Positions 1 to 8,531 of a stretch of DNA of 64,000 nt are shown piece by piece. The first letter of the stretch is position 1. The number at the start of each line of letters is the position of its first letter. The stretch is from the NCBI GenBank assembly GCA_003202005.1, contig QJJF01000007.1, positions 124,001-188,000 on the forward strand, in the 5' to 3' direction. The translations under genes and the position numbers were made by a program. The stretch comes from Williamsia faeni (GTDB taxonomy: Bacteria; Actinomycetota; Actinomycetes; Mycobacteriales; Mycobacteriaceae). The notes below the pieces were generated by a model. The model saw nothing but the letters and a program-made list of their open reading frames with translations, was not told the origin of the DNA and did not search any database.

Positions 1-285
1 GCCCTTGATCGAGCAGGATCCGCGGGTGGGCTCGTAGATGCCGGAAAGCAGTCGCAGCAGCGTGGACTTGCCGGCGCCGTTGTGACCGACCAGACCGATG
101 CGGTCACCGTGGGACAGATGCAGATCGACGTTCTTGAGCGCTTCGACCACAACAACATTGGATTCGTTGGATCCGATCACGCCACCGGCGCGGCCGAGAA
201 CGGATTTCTTGAGCGACCTGGTCTTCGCATCGAAGATCGGGAAATCGACGCAGGCATCCCAGGTATCGACTCGGACTTGACTCAT
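1..285 (-). CDS. Polysaccharide ABC exporter, ATP-binding subunit (partial)
   Basis: Only the N-terminal 95 residues are in the window; the gene runs off the left edge. The translation shows the Wzt/RfbE-type N-terminus ([18 protein letters not shown]) and a Walker A motif GHNGAGKST about 70 residues in. It starts 4 bp after the stop of the permease gene, so the two are almost certainly one transcript and one transporter. Family knowledge: such pairs export lipid-linked glycans; the M. tuberculosis counterparts (Rv3781/Rv3783) are linked to arabinogalactan galactan export. That substrate is an inference from genus type and neighbours. Confidence 0.85.
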   Translation of the reverse strand, partial: MSQVRVDTWDACVDFPIFDAKTRSLKKSVLGRAGGVIGSNESNVVVVEALKNVDLHLSHGDRIGLVGHNGAGKSTLLRLLSGIYEPTRGSCSIKG

Positions 286-289
286 GACC

Positions 290-1174
290 TCACACCCAAT
301 ACGACACGCGGGCACGGTAATTACGCAGAATCAGCAGCGCCATGGCCCATCCGATGGCAGTGCATGCGATGACGATCAGCCAGTGGTAGAGCGCCACCGA
401 TTCACCCAGCAGCGGACCGCGGGTGATTTCCAGGTAGTGGTACATCGGGTTGAGCTGGACCAGTTTGACCCGGCTGGAGTTGGCGCCCGCGTTCTCCTCG
501 AGGTCGGTCGCGCTCCAGATGATCGGGGTCATGAAGAAGACGAGCTGAACCGCGGTGACGAGCAACTGCCCGATGTCTCGGAAGCGGGTGGACAGGATGC
601 CGAACACGATCGACACCCAGACCGCGTTCACCACAAACAGTGCGATGCCGGGGATCACCAGGATCACCGTCCAGGTCACCGGCTGCGGGAAGATGATCAA
701 CAGGACCGCGTAGAGCGGGATGTTGTGGAGGAAAATGATCAGCTGGCGCCAGGCCAGCCGGTAGACGTGCACGCTGAGCGGGGCCGGGATCTGCTTGATC
801 AGGCCTTCGTTGGTGGTGAAGAGGTCAGCACCCTCAAGGATCGATCCCTGGATGAAGTTCCAGAAGATGAACCCGAGCATGACGTACGGCAGGAACGAGC
901 TGATGTCGTTGCCGAACAGCTGCGAGTAGAGCAGGCCCATGGCCACGGCCGTGACCGCGGTGGCGATGGTGATCCACAGAGGTCCGAGCAGCGACCGGCG
1001 GTAGCGCTGCTTGATGTCCTGCCAGCCGAGGAGCAGCCAGAGCTCGGAATGCTTGAAGCCTGATGTGAGGTCGCCGAAGGCCCGACGGAACGTCCGCGAA
1101 TCGGACTCCGCCGGTGGGGGCCGCAAAGGCACTTCATCGGCTGCTGTTGACACGAGAGTCGAGACTACCGCCAC
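290..1174 (-). CDS. Polysaccharide ABC exporter, permease subunit (Wzm/RfbD type)
   Basis: ABC-2 type membrane protein with about six hydrophobic segments and the family's cytoplasmic entry sequence [21 protein letters not shown] before the first membrane helix. It forms the pore of the exporter whose ATPase starts 4 bp downstream. The frame is open to 1294, but that start would be TTG and the N-terminus would be much longer than the roughly 280 residues usual for RfbD. I chose the GTG at 1174, preceded by GGAAG; the GTG at 1153 is another option. Start position is uncertain, identity is not. Confidence 0.8.
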   Translation of the reverse strand: MAVVSTLVSTAADEVPLRPPPAESDSRTFRRAFGDLTSGFKHSELWLLLGWQDIKQRYRRSLLGPLWITIATAVTAVAMGLLYSQLFGNDISSFLPYVMLGFIFWNFIQGSILEGADLFTTNEGLIKQIPAPLSVHVYRLAWRQLIIFLHNIPLYAVLLIIFPQPVTWTVILVIPGIALFVVNAVWVSIVFGILSTRFRDIGQLLVTAVQLVFFMTPIIWSATDLEENAGANSSRVKLVQLNPMYHYLEITRGPLLGESVALYHWLIVIACTAIGWAMALLILRNYRARVSYWV

Positions 1175-1299
1175 GGGACTTCCGGCTGACGCGCCCGTGG
1201 GTCGAGTGCCAGAGATATTGCGTGGTTCCGCTCCCGCCGTGATGTTCGCCGCGATGAGTTGGTTGACATGCGCTATGCCGTCGATCACAATCAAAAAGG

Positions 1300-1318
1300 T
1301 GACATGACTGTCACGTCA
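1300..1318. promoter_or_regulatory. Palindromic operator, copy 1, for the TetR encoded at 7814-8470
   Basis: TGACATGACTGTCACGTCA is a 19-bp near-perfect palindrome; only positions 5/15 and the central base break symmetry. An almost identical copy lies at 8470-8488 at the 5' end of the tetR gene. It sits 25 bp before the start codon of the cyclase gene at 1344, where a repressor would block transcription of the ligase operon. Assignment to this TetR is inferred from the shared site. Confidence 0.75.
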
Positions 1319-1343
1319 TTAATCTCTCCCGGAGGAGTTGTAG

Positions 1344-2270
1344 ATGTCTGCGTCCATTCCCGACATGCGTGAACTCGGCACCAAGGTGCGGAACTGGGGA
1401 CGTTGGGGTACCGACGACGAGCGCGGCACCACGAACCTGATCACCCCTGAGCGAGTCGCCGCCGCAAGTAGCCTGATCCGGACCGGTGAGGTCTTCGAGC
1501 TGGGTATCCCGCTCGACGCCGATGGCCCCCAGCCGGGCGGCGCGCGGATCAACCCGATCCGGTTGATGTCGGAGAACGGACAGGAGCAGGTGCTCCCCGG
1601 CGGCTTCAAGTGGGCCGACGACTACGTGTTCATGCCGTTGCAGACCGGGTCGCAGTACGACTCGCTGGCTCACGTGCACTACGACGAGCAGCTCTACAAC
1701 GGCCATCCAGGTGACGGCGTGACGGTCAAGGGTGCCGACAAGTGCGGTATCCAGACCCAGGCCAAGGGCATCGCCGGACGAGGCGTGCTGCTCGACATCG
1801 CTCGCCACCGTGGCGTCGACTGGCTGCAGGCCGGCGAGGCCATCGGACCCGACGAGCTCGATGCCGTCGCTGCCGCGCAGGGCGTGGAGGTCGGTCCCGG
1901 TGACATCCTGCTCTTCCGGACCGGTTGGCACGCAAAGTTCCTCGTCGAGAAGGATCCGGCCGCGTACATGGCCGGCGAGCCCGGCCTGAGCCTGGCCACC
2001 GCACAGTGGCTTCGCGATCGGGATGTGGCTGTGGTCGGCGCGGACAACTGGGCCGTCGAGGTGATGCCCGGCGAGAACCCCGGGTCGCTGTTCGAGCTGC
2101 ACATGGTGCTCATCCGGGACATGGGGATGACACTCGCCGAGATGCTCAACTTCGAGGAGCTCGCCGCGGCCTGCGCCGCCGACGGTAACTACGACTTCTT
2201 CTACGCGGGCCCGCCGCTGAAGTTCACTCGCGGTCTCGGATCGCCGATCAATCCGCTCGCCATCCGCTGA
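1344..2270 (+). CDS. Cyclase-family (kynurenine-formamidase-like) metal hydrolase
   Basis: 308 residues of the PF04199 cyclase/formamidase type, with the N-terminal WGTDDERGTTNL and a terminal GLGSPINPLAIR. The usual metal motif HxGTHxD reads GSQYDSLAH at residues 102-110, with Gln in place of the first His, as in the larger cyclase-domain subfamily. Such enzymes hydrolyse amides or open cyclic compounds; the substrate is unknown. Start ATG follows a strong GGAGGAG site. It is first in an operon with the acyl-CoA ligase 48 bp downstream, behind the TetR palindrome at 1300, which suggests it produces the acid that the ligase activates. Confidence 0.85.
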   Translation: MSASIPDMRELGTKVRNWGRWGTDDERGTTNLITPERVAAASSLIRTGEVFELGIPLDADGPQPGGARINPIRLMSENGQEQVLPGGFKWADDYVFMPLQTGSQYDSLAHVHYDEQLYNGHPGDGVTVKGADKCGIQTQAKGIAGRGVLLDIARHRGVDWLQAGEAIGPDELDAVAAAQGVEVGPGDILLFRTGWHAKFLVEKDPAAYMAGEPGLSLATAQWLRDRDVAVVGADNWAVEVMPGENPGSLFELHMVLIRDMGMTLAEMLNFEELAAACAADGNYDFFYAGPPLKFTRGLGSPINPLAIR

Positions 2271-2318
2271 CTGCCACACCACCCACCCTGAAAAGTTATC
2301 GATCCTAGGAGAATTCGC

Positions 2319-3851
2319 ATGCTCGTCAGCGACATCGTCGAGTACGGCGCTCGTAAACACCCGGACCGCATCGCTCTGCGCTTCGAGGACCAGACCGTCA
2401 GCTACGCGGAACTGCGCGACCGCAGCCGCCGTCTCGCCAACACGCTGCTGACGGTCGCACAACCCTGCGATCGGGTCGCGATCCTGTCGACGAACTGCAC
2501 CGAGTACTTCGATTGCTACTACGGTGTTCCGATGGCCGGAATGGCGTTGACAATCCTCAACTTCCGGCTCCATGCCGACCAGATCGCCTCGCTCATCCAG
2601 AATTCCGAGGCGAGGGTGCTGATCGTGAGCGCGGAGTTCGCGGATGTGGTCGGCGAGATCCGCGACCGGATCCCGACGGTGCAGAAGGTCGTCGTCATCG
2701 GCGGATCGGACGAAGCCACATCCTGGGATGCCTTCGTCGACGGGGCTTCCGCCGAACCACCTGCCGCGGCGCCGAGTCCGGAAGATATCGCCTGGATGGT
2801 GTACACCAGCGGCACCACCGGGATGCCCAAGGGCGTGATGATCAGCCACCGCAATCTGGTCAGCGGCATCACGTCTTCGGCACTCGAGTGGGCACTGCCC
2901 GACAACACGGTCTTCCTGTTCTGCTTCCCGTTGTGCCATGTCGGTGGCTACGTCACGTTGCTCAACCACATGGTCGGCAGCACGGTCGGCATCGTTCGTG
3001 CCTACGACAATGCGACCTTCCTGCGGCTCGTGCAGGAGTGGAAGGTCACCCAGACCGGTCTGGCGCCCACGATGATCAACTTCCTGCTCAAGGATCCGGC
3101 GCTCGCCGACTACGATCTCGGCACACTCGAGGCGATCGGGTACGGCTCCTCGGCCATTCCCGCAGCCGTTCTCCGCGAGGGACTCGAGCGACTGGGCGTC
3201 GACTTCTACCAGGGCATGGGTATGACCGAACTGGCCGGAAATGTGCTGCATTTCAACCAGGAGGCACACCGGCGGGCGGCCGATGGCGAGACCGGGCTGC
3301 TGGCCGCGGCCGGAAAACCGATGCGGTTGGCGGACATTCGCATCGTCGATGAAGAGATGCGCGATGTCCCGCTCGGCCAGGTCGGCGAGATGATCGTGCG
3401 CGGCGATCAGGTGATGTCGGGGTACTGGCGTGATCCGCAGTCCACTGCGGCCGCCTTCACCGACGGCTGGTTCCACACCGGTGACCTCGTGCGTCAGGAC
3501 GAGGAAGGGTTTGTCTACATCGTCGACCGCATGAAGGACCTGATCATCAGCGGCGGCGAGAACGTCGCCTCGCTGGCGGTCGAACAGGCGCTCTACCGTC
3601 ACCCGTCGGTCGCCGAGGCGGCGGCCATCGGTGTCAAGGACGAGACGTGGGGCGAAGTCGTCTGTGCCGTCGTGGTTCTTCGTGAGGGCGCCGACGCAAC
3701 TGCCGACGACATCATCGCCACCTGTCGCGACCACCTCGGCGGGTTCCAGGTGCCGCGTCGCGTGGTGTTCGTCGATACGTTGCCCCGCAACGTCATGGGC
3801 AAGGTCCTCAAGCGCGACATTCGCGACCAGCTGGCGACCACACCGGCATAG
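2319..3851 (+). CDS. Acyl-CoA synthetase (AMP-forming), FadD-like
   Basis: 510-residue ANL-superfamily ligase that activates a carboxylic acid to its acyl-CoA through an acyl-adenylate. The AMP-binding loop YTSGTTGMPKG lies at about 162-172, the GWFHTGDLV segment near 385, the hinge VDRMKDLIISGGENV near 405, and the C-terminal catalytic Lys is in PRNVMGKVLKRD. RBS AGGAGA precedes the ATG. It is the second gene of the operon begun by the cyclase and ends before a strong hairpin terminator. Its genomic partners (acyl-CoA dehydrogenase, kinase, lyase) suggest CoA-dependent breakdown of a small or cyclic acid rather than a common fatty acid. Confidence 0.9.
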   Translation: MLVSDIVEYGARKHPDRIALRFEDQTVSYAELRDRSRRLANTLLTVAQPCDRVAILSTNCTEYFDCYYGVPMAGMALTILNFRLHADQIASLIQNSEARVLIVSAEFADVVGEIRDRIPTVQKVVVIGGSDEATSWDAFVDGASAEPPAAAPSPEDIAWMVYTSGTTGMPKGVMISHRNLVSGITSSALEWALPDNTVFLFCFPLCHVGGYVTLLNHMVGSTVGIVRAYDNATFLRLVQEWKVTQTGLAPTMINFLLKDPALADYDLGTLEAIGYGSSAIPAAVLREGLERLGVDFYQGMGMTELAGNVLHFNQEAHRRAADGETGLLAAAGKPMRLADIRIVDEEMRDVPLGQVGEMIVRGDQVMSGYWRDPQSTAAAFTDGWFHTGDLVRQDEEGFVYIVDRMKDLIISGGENVASLAVEQALYRHPSVAEAAAIGVKDETWGEVVCAVVVLREGADATADDIIATCRDHLGGFQVPRRVVFVDTLPRNVMGKVLKRDIRDQLATTPA

Positions 3852-3861
3852 CGGACACGAG

Positions 3862-3892
3862 AAGGGCCCGGGACATCTGGTCCCGGGCCCTT
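3862..3892. terminator. Rho-independent terminator between convergent operons
   Basis: A perfect 13-bp stem (AAGGGCCCGGGAC and its complement) closes a five-base loop and runs into TTTTT on the + strand. It lies between the ligase stop at 3851 and the end of the minus-strand operon at 3920. The flanking A residues on the other side make it partly bidirectional. Confidence 0.9.
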
Positions 3893-3919
3893 TTTCGTTT
3901 TGTCCGAAGCGGGCCGGGG

Positions 3920-4813
3920 TCAGCGGTCGGCGAACCGCTGCCCGAGCTCGTTGATCTCGGGGAGGCCCATGAAACCGGTGAACTCGTCGAATGCCGGCAA
4001 CCCGTCCATGGCCGCCGCCGGAGTCCCGTCGCGCATGATCGTCGCGAAGAAGTCCTGGATCGAGCGGGTGGCGGCCAGGAGTGCGCCGATCGGGAACAGC
4101 ACGAGTGCGAAACCGAGCTCGGCGAGCTGATCGCGTGACAGCGGGGGAGTGCGGCCGCCCTCGACCCAGTTGAACACCAGCCGGTGGCCGGCCAGCCGGG
4201 TCGCGATCTCCTGCACCTCGTCGATGTTGTTGGGCGCCTCGACGAACAGCAGATCCGCACCGGCATCGGCATATCGCTGCGCCCGGTCGATGGCGGCACC
4301 GATCCCGTCGACCGCGGCGGCATCGGTCCGGGCGATGATCAGGAAGTCCGGGTCCGTGCGCGCGGCTCGTGCGGCCTCGAGCTTGGCCACCATCTCGCCG
4401 ACCGGGATCACGGCCTTGCCCGCCATGTGTCCGCACCGCTTGGGAGCCACCTGATCCTCGAGCTGGATTGCCGCAACCCCGGCGCGCTCGTAGTCGCGCA
4501 CGGTCCGAATCACGTTGATGGGATTGCCATATCCGGTGTCCGCGTCCGCAATCAACGGCAGATCGATCGCCGACGCCATGCGACGGGCATTGTCGGCCAT
4601 CTCGGTGGCGGTGAGCAGACCGACGTCAGGCCGGCCGAGTAGCGAAGCGGCGGTACCGAATCCGGTCATGTACGCGGCGCTGAAGCCGGCGGACTCGACG
4701 AGCCGCGCGGAAAGGGCGTCGTACGCACCGGGAGCGAGCACGGGCCGGCCGGACTCGATCAGTTGGCGCAGCCGGGGCCGAACTGCGGACGGGGTGTGGA
4801 GCAGATCTGACAT
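3920..4813 (-). CDS. Isocitrate lyase / PEP mutase superfamily protein
   Basis: 297 residues. The Mg-binding motif DADTGYG is at 90-96 and the active-site loop KRCGH at 125-129, with LEDQ before it. These are the hallmarks of 2-methylisocitrate-lyase-like C-C bond lyases, and the loop Cys argues for lyase rather than mutase or oxaloacetate-decarboxylase chemistry. It is last in the minus-strand operon that starts with tetR, 15 bp after the kinase gene. In this context it could cleave a hydroxylated dicarboxylate formed by the pathway; the actual substrate cannot be read from sequence. Confidence 0.85.
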   Translation of the reverse strand: MSDLLHTPSAVRPRLRQLIESGRPVLAPGAYDALSARLVESAGFSAAYMTGFGTAASLLGRPDVGLLTATEMADNARRMASAIDLPLIADADTGYGNPINVIRTVRDYERAGVAAIQLEDQVAPKRCGHMAGKAVIPVGEMVAKLEAARAARTDPDFLIIARTDAAAVDGIGAAIDRAQRYADAGADLLFVEAPNNIDEVQEIATRLAGHRLVFNWVEGGRTPPLSRDQLAELGFALVLFPIGALLAATRSIQDFFATIMRDGTPAAAMDGLPAFDEFTGFMGLPEINELGQRFADR

Positions 4814-4828
4814 GTGGTTGCTTTCGAA

Positions 4829-6196
4829 TCAGGCGATGAGATGGCGTGGGTTCGAGACCCGCAGTCGGGCAAGGACGGCCGTCGAGATGGCACGGCGCAC
4901 GGCGGGGTCGGTGTAAGTGACAATCCCCGAACGCAGCAGTCGCGCGAGGTTGGTTTCGGATGCGGCTCCGACGGCTCCGAGCAGTTCTTCCAATGCGATG
5001 TCGGCATCATCTCCGGCGGCGACTTGCCGGGCTGCGGTGCGCAGCAGGTTCGCGGTGATCCGGAGCAGGTAGCGCTCGCGATCGTGCCCGTCGAGGGCAG
5101 GCGCGATGTCGTCGGTGAGCGTTTTGTCAACCAGATCGAAGATTTCAGACAGCTCGGGGCGGTCGTGCAGCGTGCGACGCGGCGCGGCGGATGCGGGTGT
5201 GGCGGTCTCGTCGAGCAGGCCGAGAATCAGCAGCAGGTCGTACTCGGATTCACAGACCCGGCGTCCGATGGCAGCCAACTCCAGCGAATACTCGGCCCCA
5301 CCGAGGTGCCGCTCTGCCTGGAACCGGCTCAGTACCAACCACTTCAGCGTTCCGAAGGCTTCCCACCAGTGCAGTTCGGCCTCCGAAGGGCGGACACCGG
5401 TGGCGCGCTGGTAGCCGTCGAGCAACTGCTCGCGGGTGCCGATACCGGCAACCGGAGCAGCGGCGCCGAAGCGCCAGGCGCGGACGCAGAGCCAGCCCAG
5501 GTCCTCGATCGGATCACCCAGATGGGCGAGCTCCCAGTCCAGGACTGCGGTGATGCCGGTGCCGTCGATGAGGAGGTTGCCGATCCGGAAGTCGCCGTGC
5601 ACCAGGGTATCCGGGCGTTTCTCCGGCCGATTCGCCCGCAGCCACCGCAGGCCGACCTCGACGGTGGGCCGGGGCTCGTTCAGGTCGCGGTAGACGGTTT
5701 CGATCGCATCGACGGGATCGGTCGAATCGAGCATTGCCAGGCTCGTGGTGTCGACGCGGTGGATCAGGCCGATCGCGTAACCCATGTCCTCGGCGAGATG
5801 CTCACGCACCTGGGCGAATTCGGGGTCGCGCTGCAGTCGGCGCGGTAGCGCTTCGCCCTCCACCTTGTCCATCACCAGGTAGGGGGCGTCGATACCGGGC
5901 GCGGTGTCGCCGGCGGCGAGCAAGGCGGGTACCGGCACGCCGGCGGCGGCCGCGGAGCGTAGACATGCTGCCTCGCCGCGCATCCGGTCCGCGTCGCCTT
6001 GCCCGGGCGGGTCGCGGCGTAGGACCACCGGGATACTGCGGCCCTGCGCATCGTGTACGTCCGCCGCCCAGGTCTGGCGACTGGCGCCACCGGTGAGCTG
6101 GCGTGGCTCGCCGACGGTCAGTTCGTAACCCAGTGCCGTGCTGAGCACCTCGCCGATTCCGTCGCCGAGAGTGCGGGTCCCGTTGTTCACCGCCAT
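4829..6196 (-). CDS. APH-type phosphotransferase with C-terminal DUF6285-like domain
   Basis: 455 residues. The aminoglycoside-phosphotransferase fold occupies about 1-340, with the catalytic loop HGDFRIGNLL at 200-209 and the metal motif LDWE at 219-222. The C-terminal 105 residues look like DUF6285, often a separate small gene beside such kinases. The ATG start lies inside the end of the acyl-CoA dehydrogenase gene (10-bp overlap), so the two are translationally coupled. Family knowledge: relatives (LvaA, the kinase part of ACAD10/11) phosphorylate 4-hydroxyacyl-CoAs for elimination by the partner dehydrogenase-like enzyme. That role is inferred here. Confidence 0.85.
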   Translation of the reverse strand: MAVNNGTRTLGDGIGEVLSTALGYELTVGEPRQLTGGASRQTWAADVHDAQGRSIPVVLRRDPPGQGDADRMRGEAACLRSAAAAGVPVPALLAAGDTAPGIDAPYLVMDKVEGEALPRRLQRDPEFAQVREHLAEDMGYAIGLIHRVDTTSLAMLDSTDPVDAIETVYRDLNEPRPTVEVGLRWLRANRPEKRPDTLVHGDFRIGNLLIDGTGITAVLDWELAHLGDPIEDLGWLCVRAWRFGAAAPVAGIGTREQLLDGYQRATGVRPSEAELHWWEAFGTLKWLVLSRFQAERHLGGAEYSLELAAIGRRVCESEYDLLLILGLLDETATPASAAPRRTLHDRPELSEIFDLVDKTLTDDIAPALDGHDRERYLLRITANLLRTAARQVAAGDDADIALEELLGAVGAASETNLARLLRSGIVTYTDPAVRRAISTAVLARLRVSNPRHLIA

Positions 6197-7371
6197 GGCG
6201 CTGCATTCGGGTCGCGCAGGAGCCGGCGTGCGGTCGACATGCGGTGCACCTCGTCGGGTCCGTCGTAGATGCGGGCGTAGCGCGCCCGCCGGTACATGCC
6301 TTCGAGCGGCGTGTCGGCGGTCAGGCCGGCTGCGCCGTATACCTGAATGGCGCGGTCGACGACGTTGTGCAGCATCCGCGCCCCCCAGAACTTGATCAGA
6401 CCGATCTGCACGCGGGCGTCGTCGCCGGCATCCATCACACGCGCCGCGTCCAGTGTCATCAGGCGGGCAGCCTGGATCTCGGCTGCGGATTCGGCGATGT
6501 AGCGGTGGATTTCGCCCTTCTCGGCGAGCAACGAACCGTGCGCGTAGCGGGTATTGGCCCGCTCGCACATCAGCTCGAAAGCGCGCTGCGCCTGTCCGAG
6601 CCAGCGCATCGAGTGGAAGATCCGGCCGGGTCCGAGCCGGTCCTGGGCGACGATGAAGCCCTTGCCGCGTTCGCCGAGGAGGTTGGCCGCGGGCACGCGA
6701 ACGTTGGTGAGCTTGACCTCGTAATGATCGCTGGGATCGTGGCCCATCGTCGGGATCGACCGGACGATCTCGAATCCCGGGGTGTCGGTTGGCACGATGA
6801 TCGCACTGATCCGCGAATGCTTCGGGGTGGACTCGGGTTCGGTGCGAGCGAACACGCTGCAGTATCCGGCGTCAGCGACAGCGGTGGTAAACCACTTGTG
6901 GCCGTTGATAACCCAGAAGTCGCCGTCGAGCTCGGCGCGGGTCTCGATCAGGGTGGGATCCGATCCGGCCGCGTCCGGTTCGGTGAGTCCGACCGACGGC
7001 AGGAACTCGCCGGCGACGATCGGTGGAATCCAGCGCCGCTGCTGCTCCTCGGTGCCGTGTTTGCGCAGCATCAGCGAGTCCTGCATCGACACCGACCCGA
7101 CGGCCAACTGTCCGTACTCGGACCGGCCGATGACCTCGTTCAGGTAGACGAAATCGAGGAATGGAACTCCACCGCCGCCGATGTCGGCCGGGTGCCCGAG
7201 CGCCCAGAGGCCGAGTTCCTTTGCGCGAGAGCGCAACACATTCAACTGCTGGTGTGCGGCCTCGTCGGCGCGGGACAGCACCGGCTCGGCCGGGATCACC
7301 TCGTCGTCGATGAACGTGCGCATCTTCGCGCACAGTTCGGCGACGTGGCCCTGGGGTTGGTTCGCGGTCAT
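6187..7371 (-). CDS. Acyl-CoA dehydrogenase-family protein (ACAD10/11-like)
   Basis: 394 residues, typical FAD-dependent acyl-CoA dehydrogenase fold, with LTEPDAAGSDPT, the WVINGHKWF segment and the C-terminal IQVYGAAGLTADTPLEG. Where ordinary enzymes have the catalytic Glu in an EGT motif, this one reads YDGPDEVHR, the form I recall for ACAD10/11-type proteins that work on phosphorylated 4-hydroxyacyl-CoA. The gene overlaps the NTF2-like gene upstream by 4 bp (ATGA) and the kinase gene downstream by 10 bp. This supports a two-protein kinase/eliminase unit; the chain length of the substrate is unknown. Confidence 0.88.
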   Translation of the reverse strand: MTANQPQGHVAELCAKMRTFIDDEVIPAEPVLSRADEAAHQQLNVLRSRAKELGLWALGHPADIGGGGVPFLDFVYLNEVIGRSEYGQLAVGSVSMQDSLMLRKHGTEEQQRRWIPPIVAGEFLPSVGLTEPDAAGSDPTLIETRAELDGDFWVINGHKWFTTAVADAGYCSVFARTEPESTPKHSRISAIIVPTDTPGFEIVRSIPTMGHDPSDHYEVKLTNVRVPAANLLGERGKGFIVAQDRLGPGRIFHSMRWLGQAQRAFELMCERANTRYAHGSLLAEKGEIHRYIAESAAEIQAARLMTLDAARVMDAGDDARVQIGLIKFWGARMLHNVVDRAIQVYGAAGLTADTPLEGMYRRARYARIYDGPDEVHRMSTARRLLRDPNAAPWR

Positions 7372-7760
7372 CGGCTCTGCTCCAGACGTGCTGCAGCGGT
7401 TTCCCGCAATGGGCGGATGGCCGCGGAGTCGGCGTACTCGTCGATGCGGGTGATCCGTCCGTCGATCACCTTCACGAACAGGCTCGCCGGTACCTCGATG
7501 GGGCCGTGGCCGGGCAGATCCGCGCGCAGGACGTGCTGCTGCGCAAAACCTTCGGGCAACTCGTAGCGACGGATATCCTCATACCGCAGGTTCTCCAGCG
7601 TGCGGGAGAGCCAGCGCAGCACCCGGAGATTCTCCGCGACGGTCTCCTCGATCCCGTCGTCGTTGTGCCAGATCTTTGCATCCGGCGCGTAGAGATCGGT
7701 CAATGTTGCTGCGTCACCGCTACAGACGGCGGCGAAGAACCGATCGGCAATGTCGTTCAT
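7368..7760 (-). CDS. SnoaL/NTF2-like small protein
   Basis: 130 residues beginning MNDIADRFFAAVCSGD, with the pattern DAATLTDLYAPDAKIWHNDDG typical of the cone-shaped NTF2-like fold. Members are small isomerases, cyclases or hydrolases, or non-catalytic subunits. The frame is open to 7847, but the ATG at 7760, with GAAGGA a few bases before it, fits the family's length. Its stop overlaps the acyl-CoA dehydrogenase start (ATGA). It is the second gene of the TetR-led operon, and its biochemical role is not identifiable. Confidence 0.8.
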   Translation of the reverse strand: MNDIADRFFAAVCSGDAATLTDLYAPDAKIWHNDDGIEETVAENLRVLRWLSRTLENLRYEDIRRYELPEGFAQQHVLRADLPGHGPIEVPASLFVKVIDGRITRIDEYADSAAIRPLRETAAARLEQSR

Positions 7761-7813
7761 GCTGCGGTGTCCTTCATCGGGAAACTTTTCTCCTCCAGGG
7801 AAAGGGTTGGGGA

Positions 7814-8470
7814 TCAGTCCTGGTCCAGGCCGAGCGCGCCGAGACACATCTGGTCCAGCGTGTCGAGCAGTAGGGCTTCATTCGCCTCGTCGCCTTGGAC
7901 GAGCCACAGGTACAGGGTGTGATCGACCATGGCGGACATGGCCCGGGCCGCCATCTCGGGATCGAGCGACTGCCGGACCAGCCCTTCCTGCTGCCACCGG
8001 GCTATCGCGCGCGCCTGGCGATCGATCAGTTGGTGGCGGTGGTCGTGACGTAGCCGGCGGAAGTCGTCGTTGAAGGTCGCGACCTGCTCGACGATGGCCA
8101 TCAGCCGGGCATTGCGTCGATACGCCTGGTAGTACGTCCGGTTGGCGGCGATGAGACGTTGAGCGGGCGACAACGTGCTGTCGCTGGGGCCGCGGTGGTG
8201 GATGTCCTCGAACAGCTGGTCGCTGAGCACCCGGAAGACGTCTTCCTTCGACTCGAAATACCGGTAGAACGTGCCGTAGGAGACCTGGGCCGCAGCGGTG
8301 ATCAACTCCACGCGCGCCTCGGGAAACCCGACGTCCTCGAATACCGTGCGCGCCGCGTCCAGGAGGGCATCGCGCGTCTTGCGGCCGCGGGTCGTCAGCG
8401 TCTCGACTGACGCGGGTCCCGATGGGCTGTTGACAGATGCTTTGGCCACAGTCACACTATTGATGAACAT
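7814..8470 (-). CDS. TetR-family repressor of the catabolic cluster
   Basis: 218 residues. The N-terminal HTH is clear: TRDALLDAARTVFEDVGF, then ITAAAQVSYGTFYRYFESKEDVF; the C-terminal ligand domain is variable. It is the first gene of the minus-strand operon (then NTF2, dehydrogenase, kinase, lyase) and is divergent from the VOC/CMD operon. A 19-bp palindrome abuts its start codon and recurs at 1300 before the ligase operon, so it probably represses itself and both arms until a pathway acyl-CoA binds. If the ATG at 8470 is correct, the operator lies on or next to the start; a GTG about 15 bp further in is an alternative. Confidence 0.88.
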   Translation of the reverse strand: MFINSVTVAKASVNSPSGPASVETLTTRGRKTRDALLDAARTVFEDVGFPEARVELITAAAQVSYGTFYRYFESKEDVFRVLSDQLFEDIHHRGPSDSTLSPAQRLIAANRTYYQAYRRNARLMAIVEQVATFNDDFRRLRHDHRHQLIDRQARAIARWQQEGLVRQSLDPEMAARAMSAMVDHTLYLWLVQGDEANEALLLDTLDQMCLGALGLDQD

Positions 8471-8488
8471 GACATGACTGTCAAGTCA
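8470..8488. promoter_or_regulatory. Palindromic operator, copy 2, between tetR and the VOC operon
   Basis: TGACATGACTGTCAAGTCA matches the site at 1300-1318 at 18 of 19 positions and is itself a near-perfect palindrome. It lies in the divergent space between tetR and the gene starting at 8532, overlapping the tetR initiation codon by one base. One bound dimer could close both promoters. Confidence 0.8.
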
Positions 8489-8531
8489 TTTCTTGCTGAG
8501 CCGCCCGGCCCGCAGCGCCGAAAGGACCACC

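Noticed and set aside
1311-4436. A 1041-codon open frame on the minus strand
   Set aside because: It is antisense to the cyclase, ligase and terminator, is rich in Arg, His and Asp in a pattern typical of shadow frames in GC-rich DNA, and has no domain. The plus-strand genes have ribosome sites and clear motifs.
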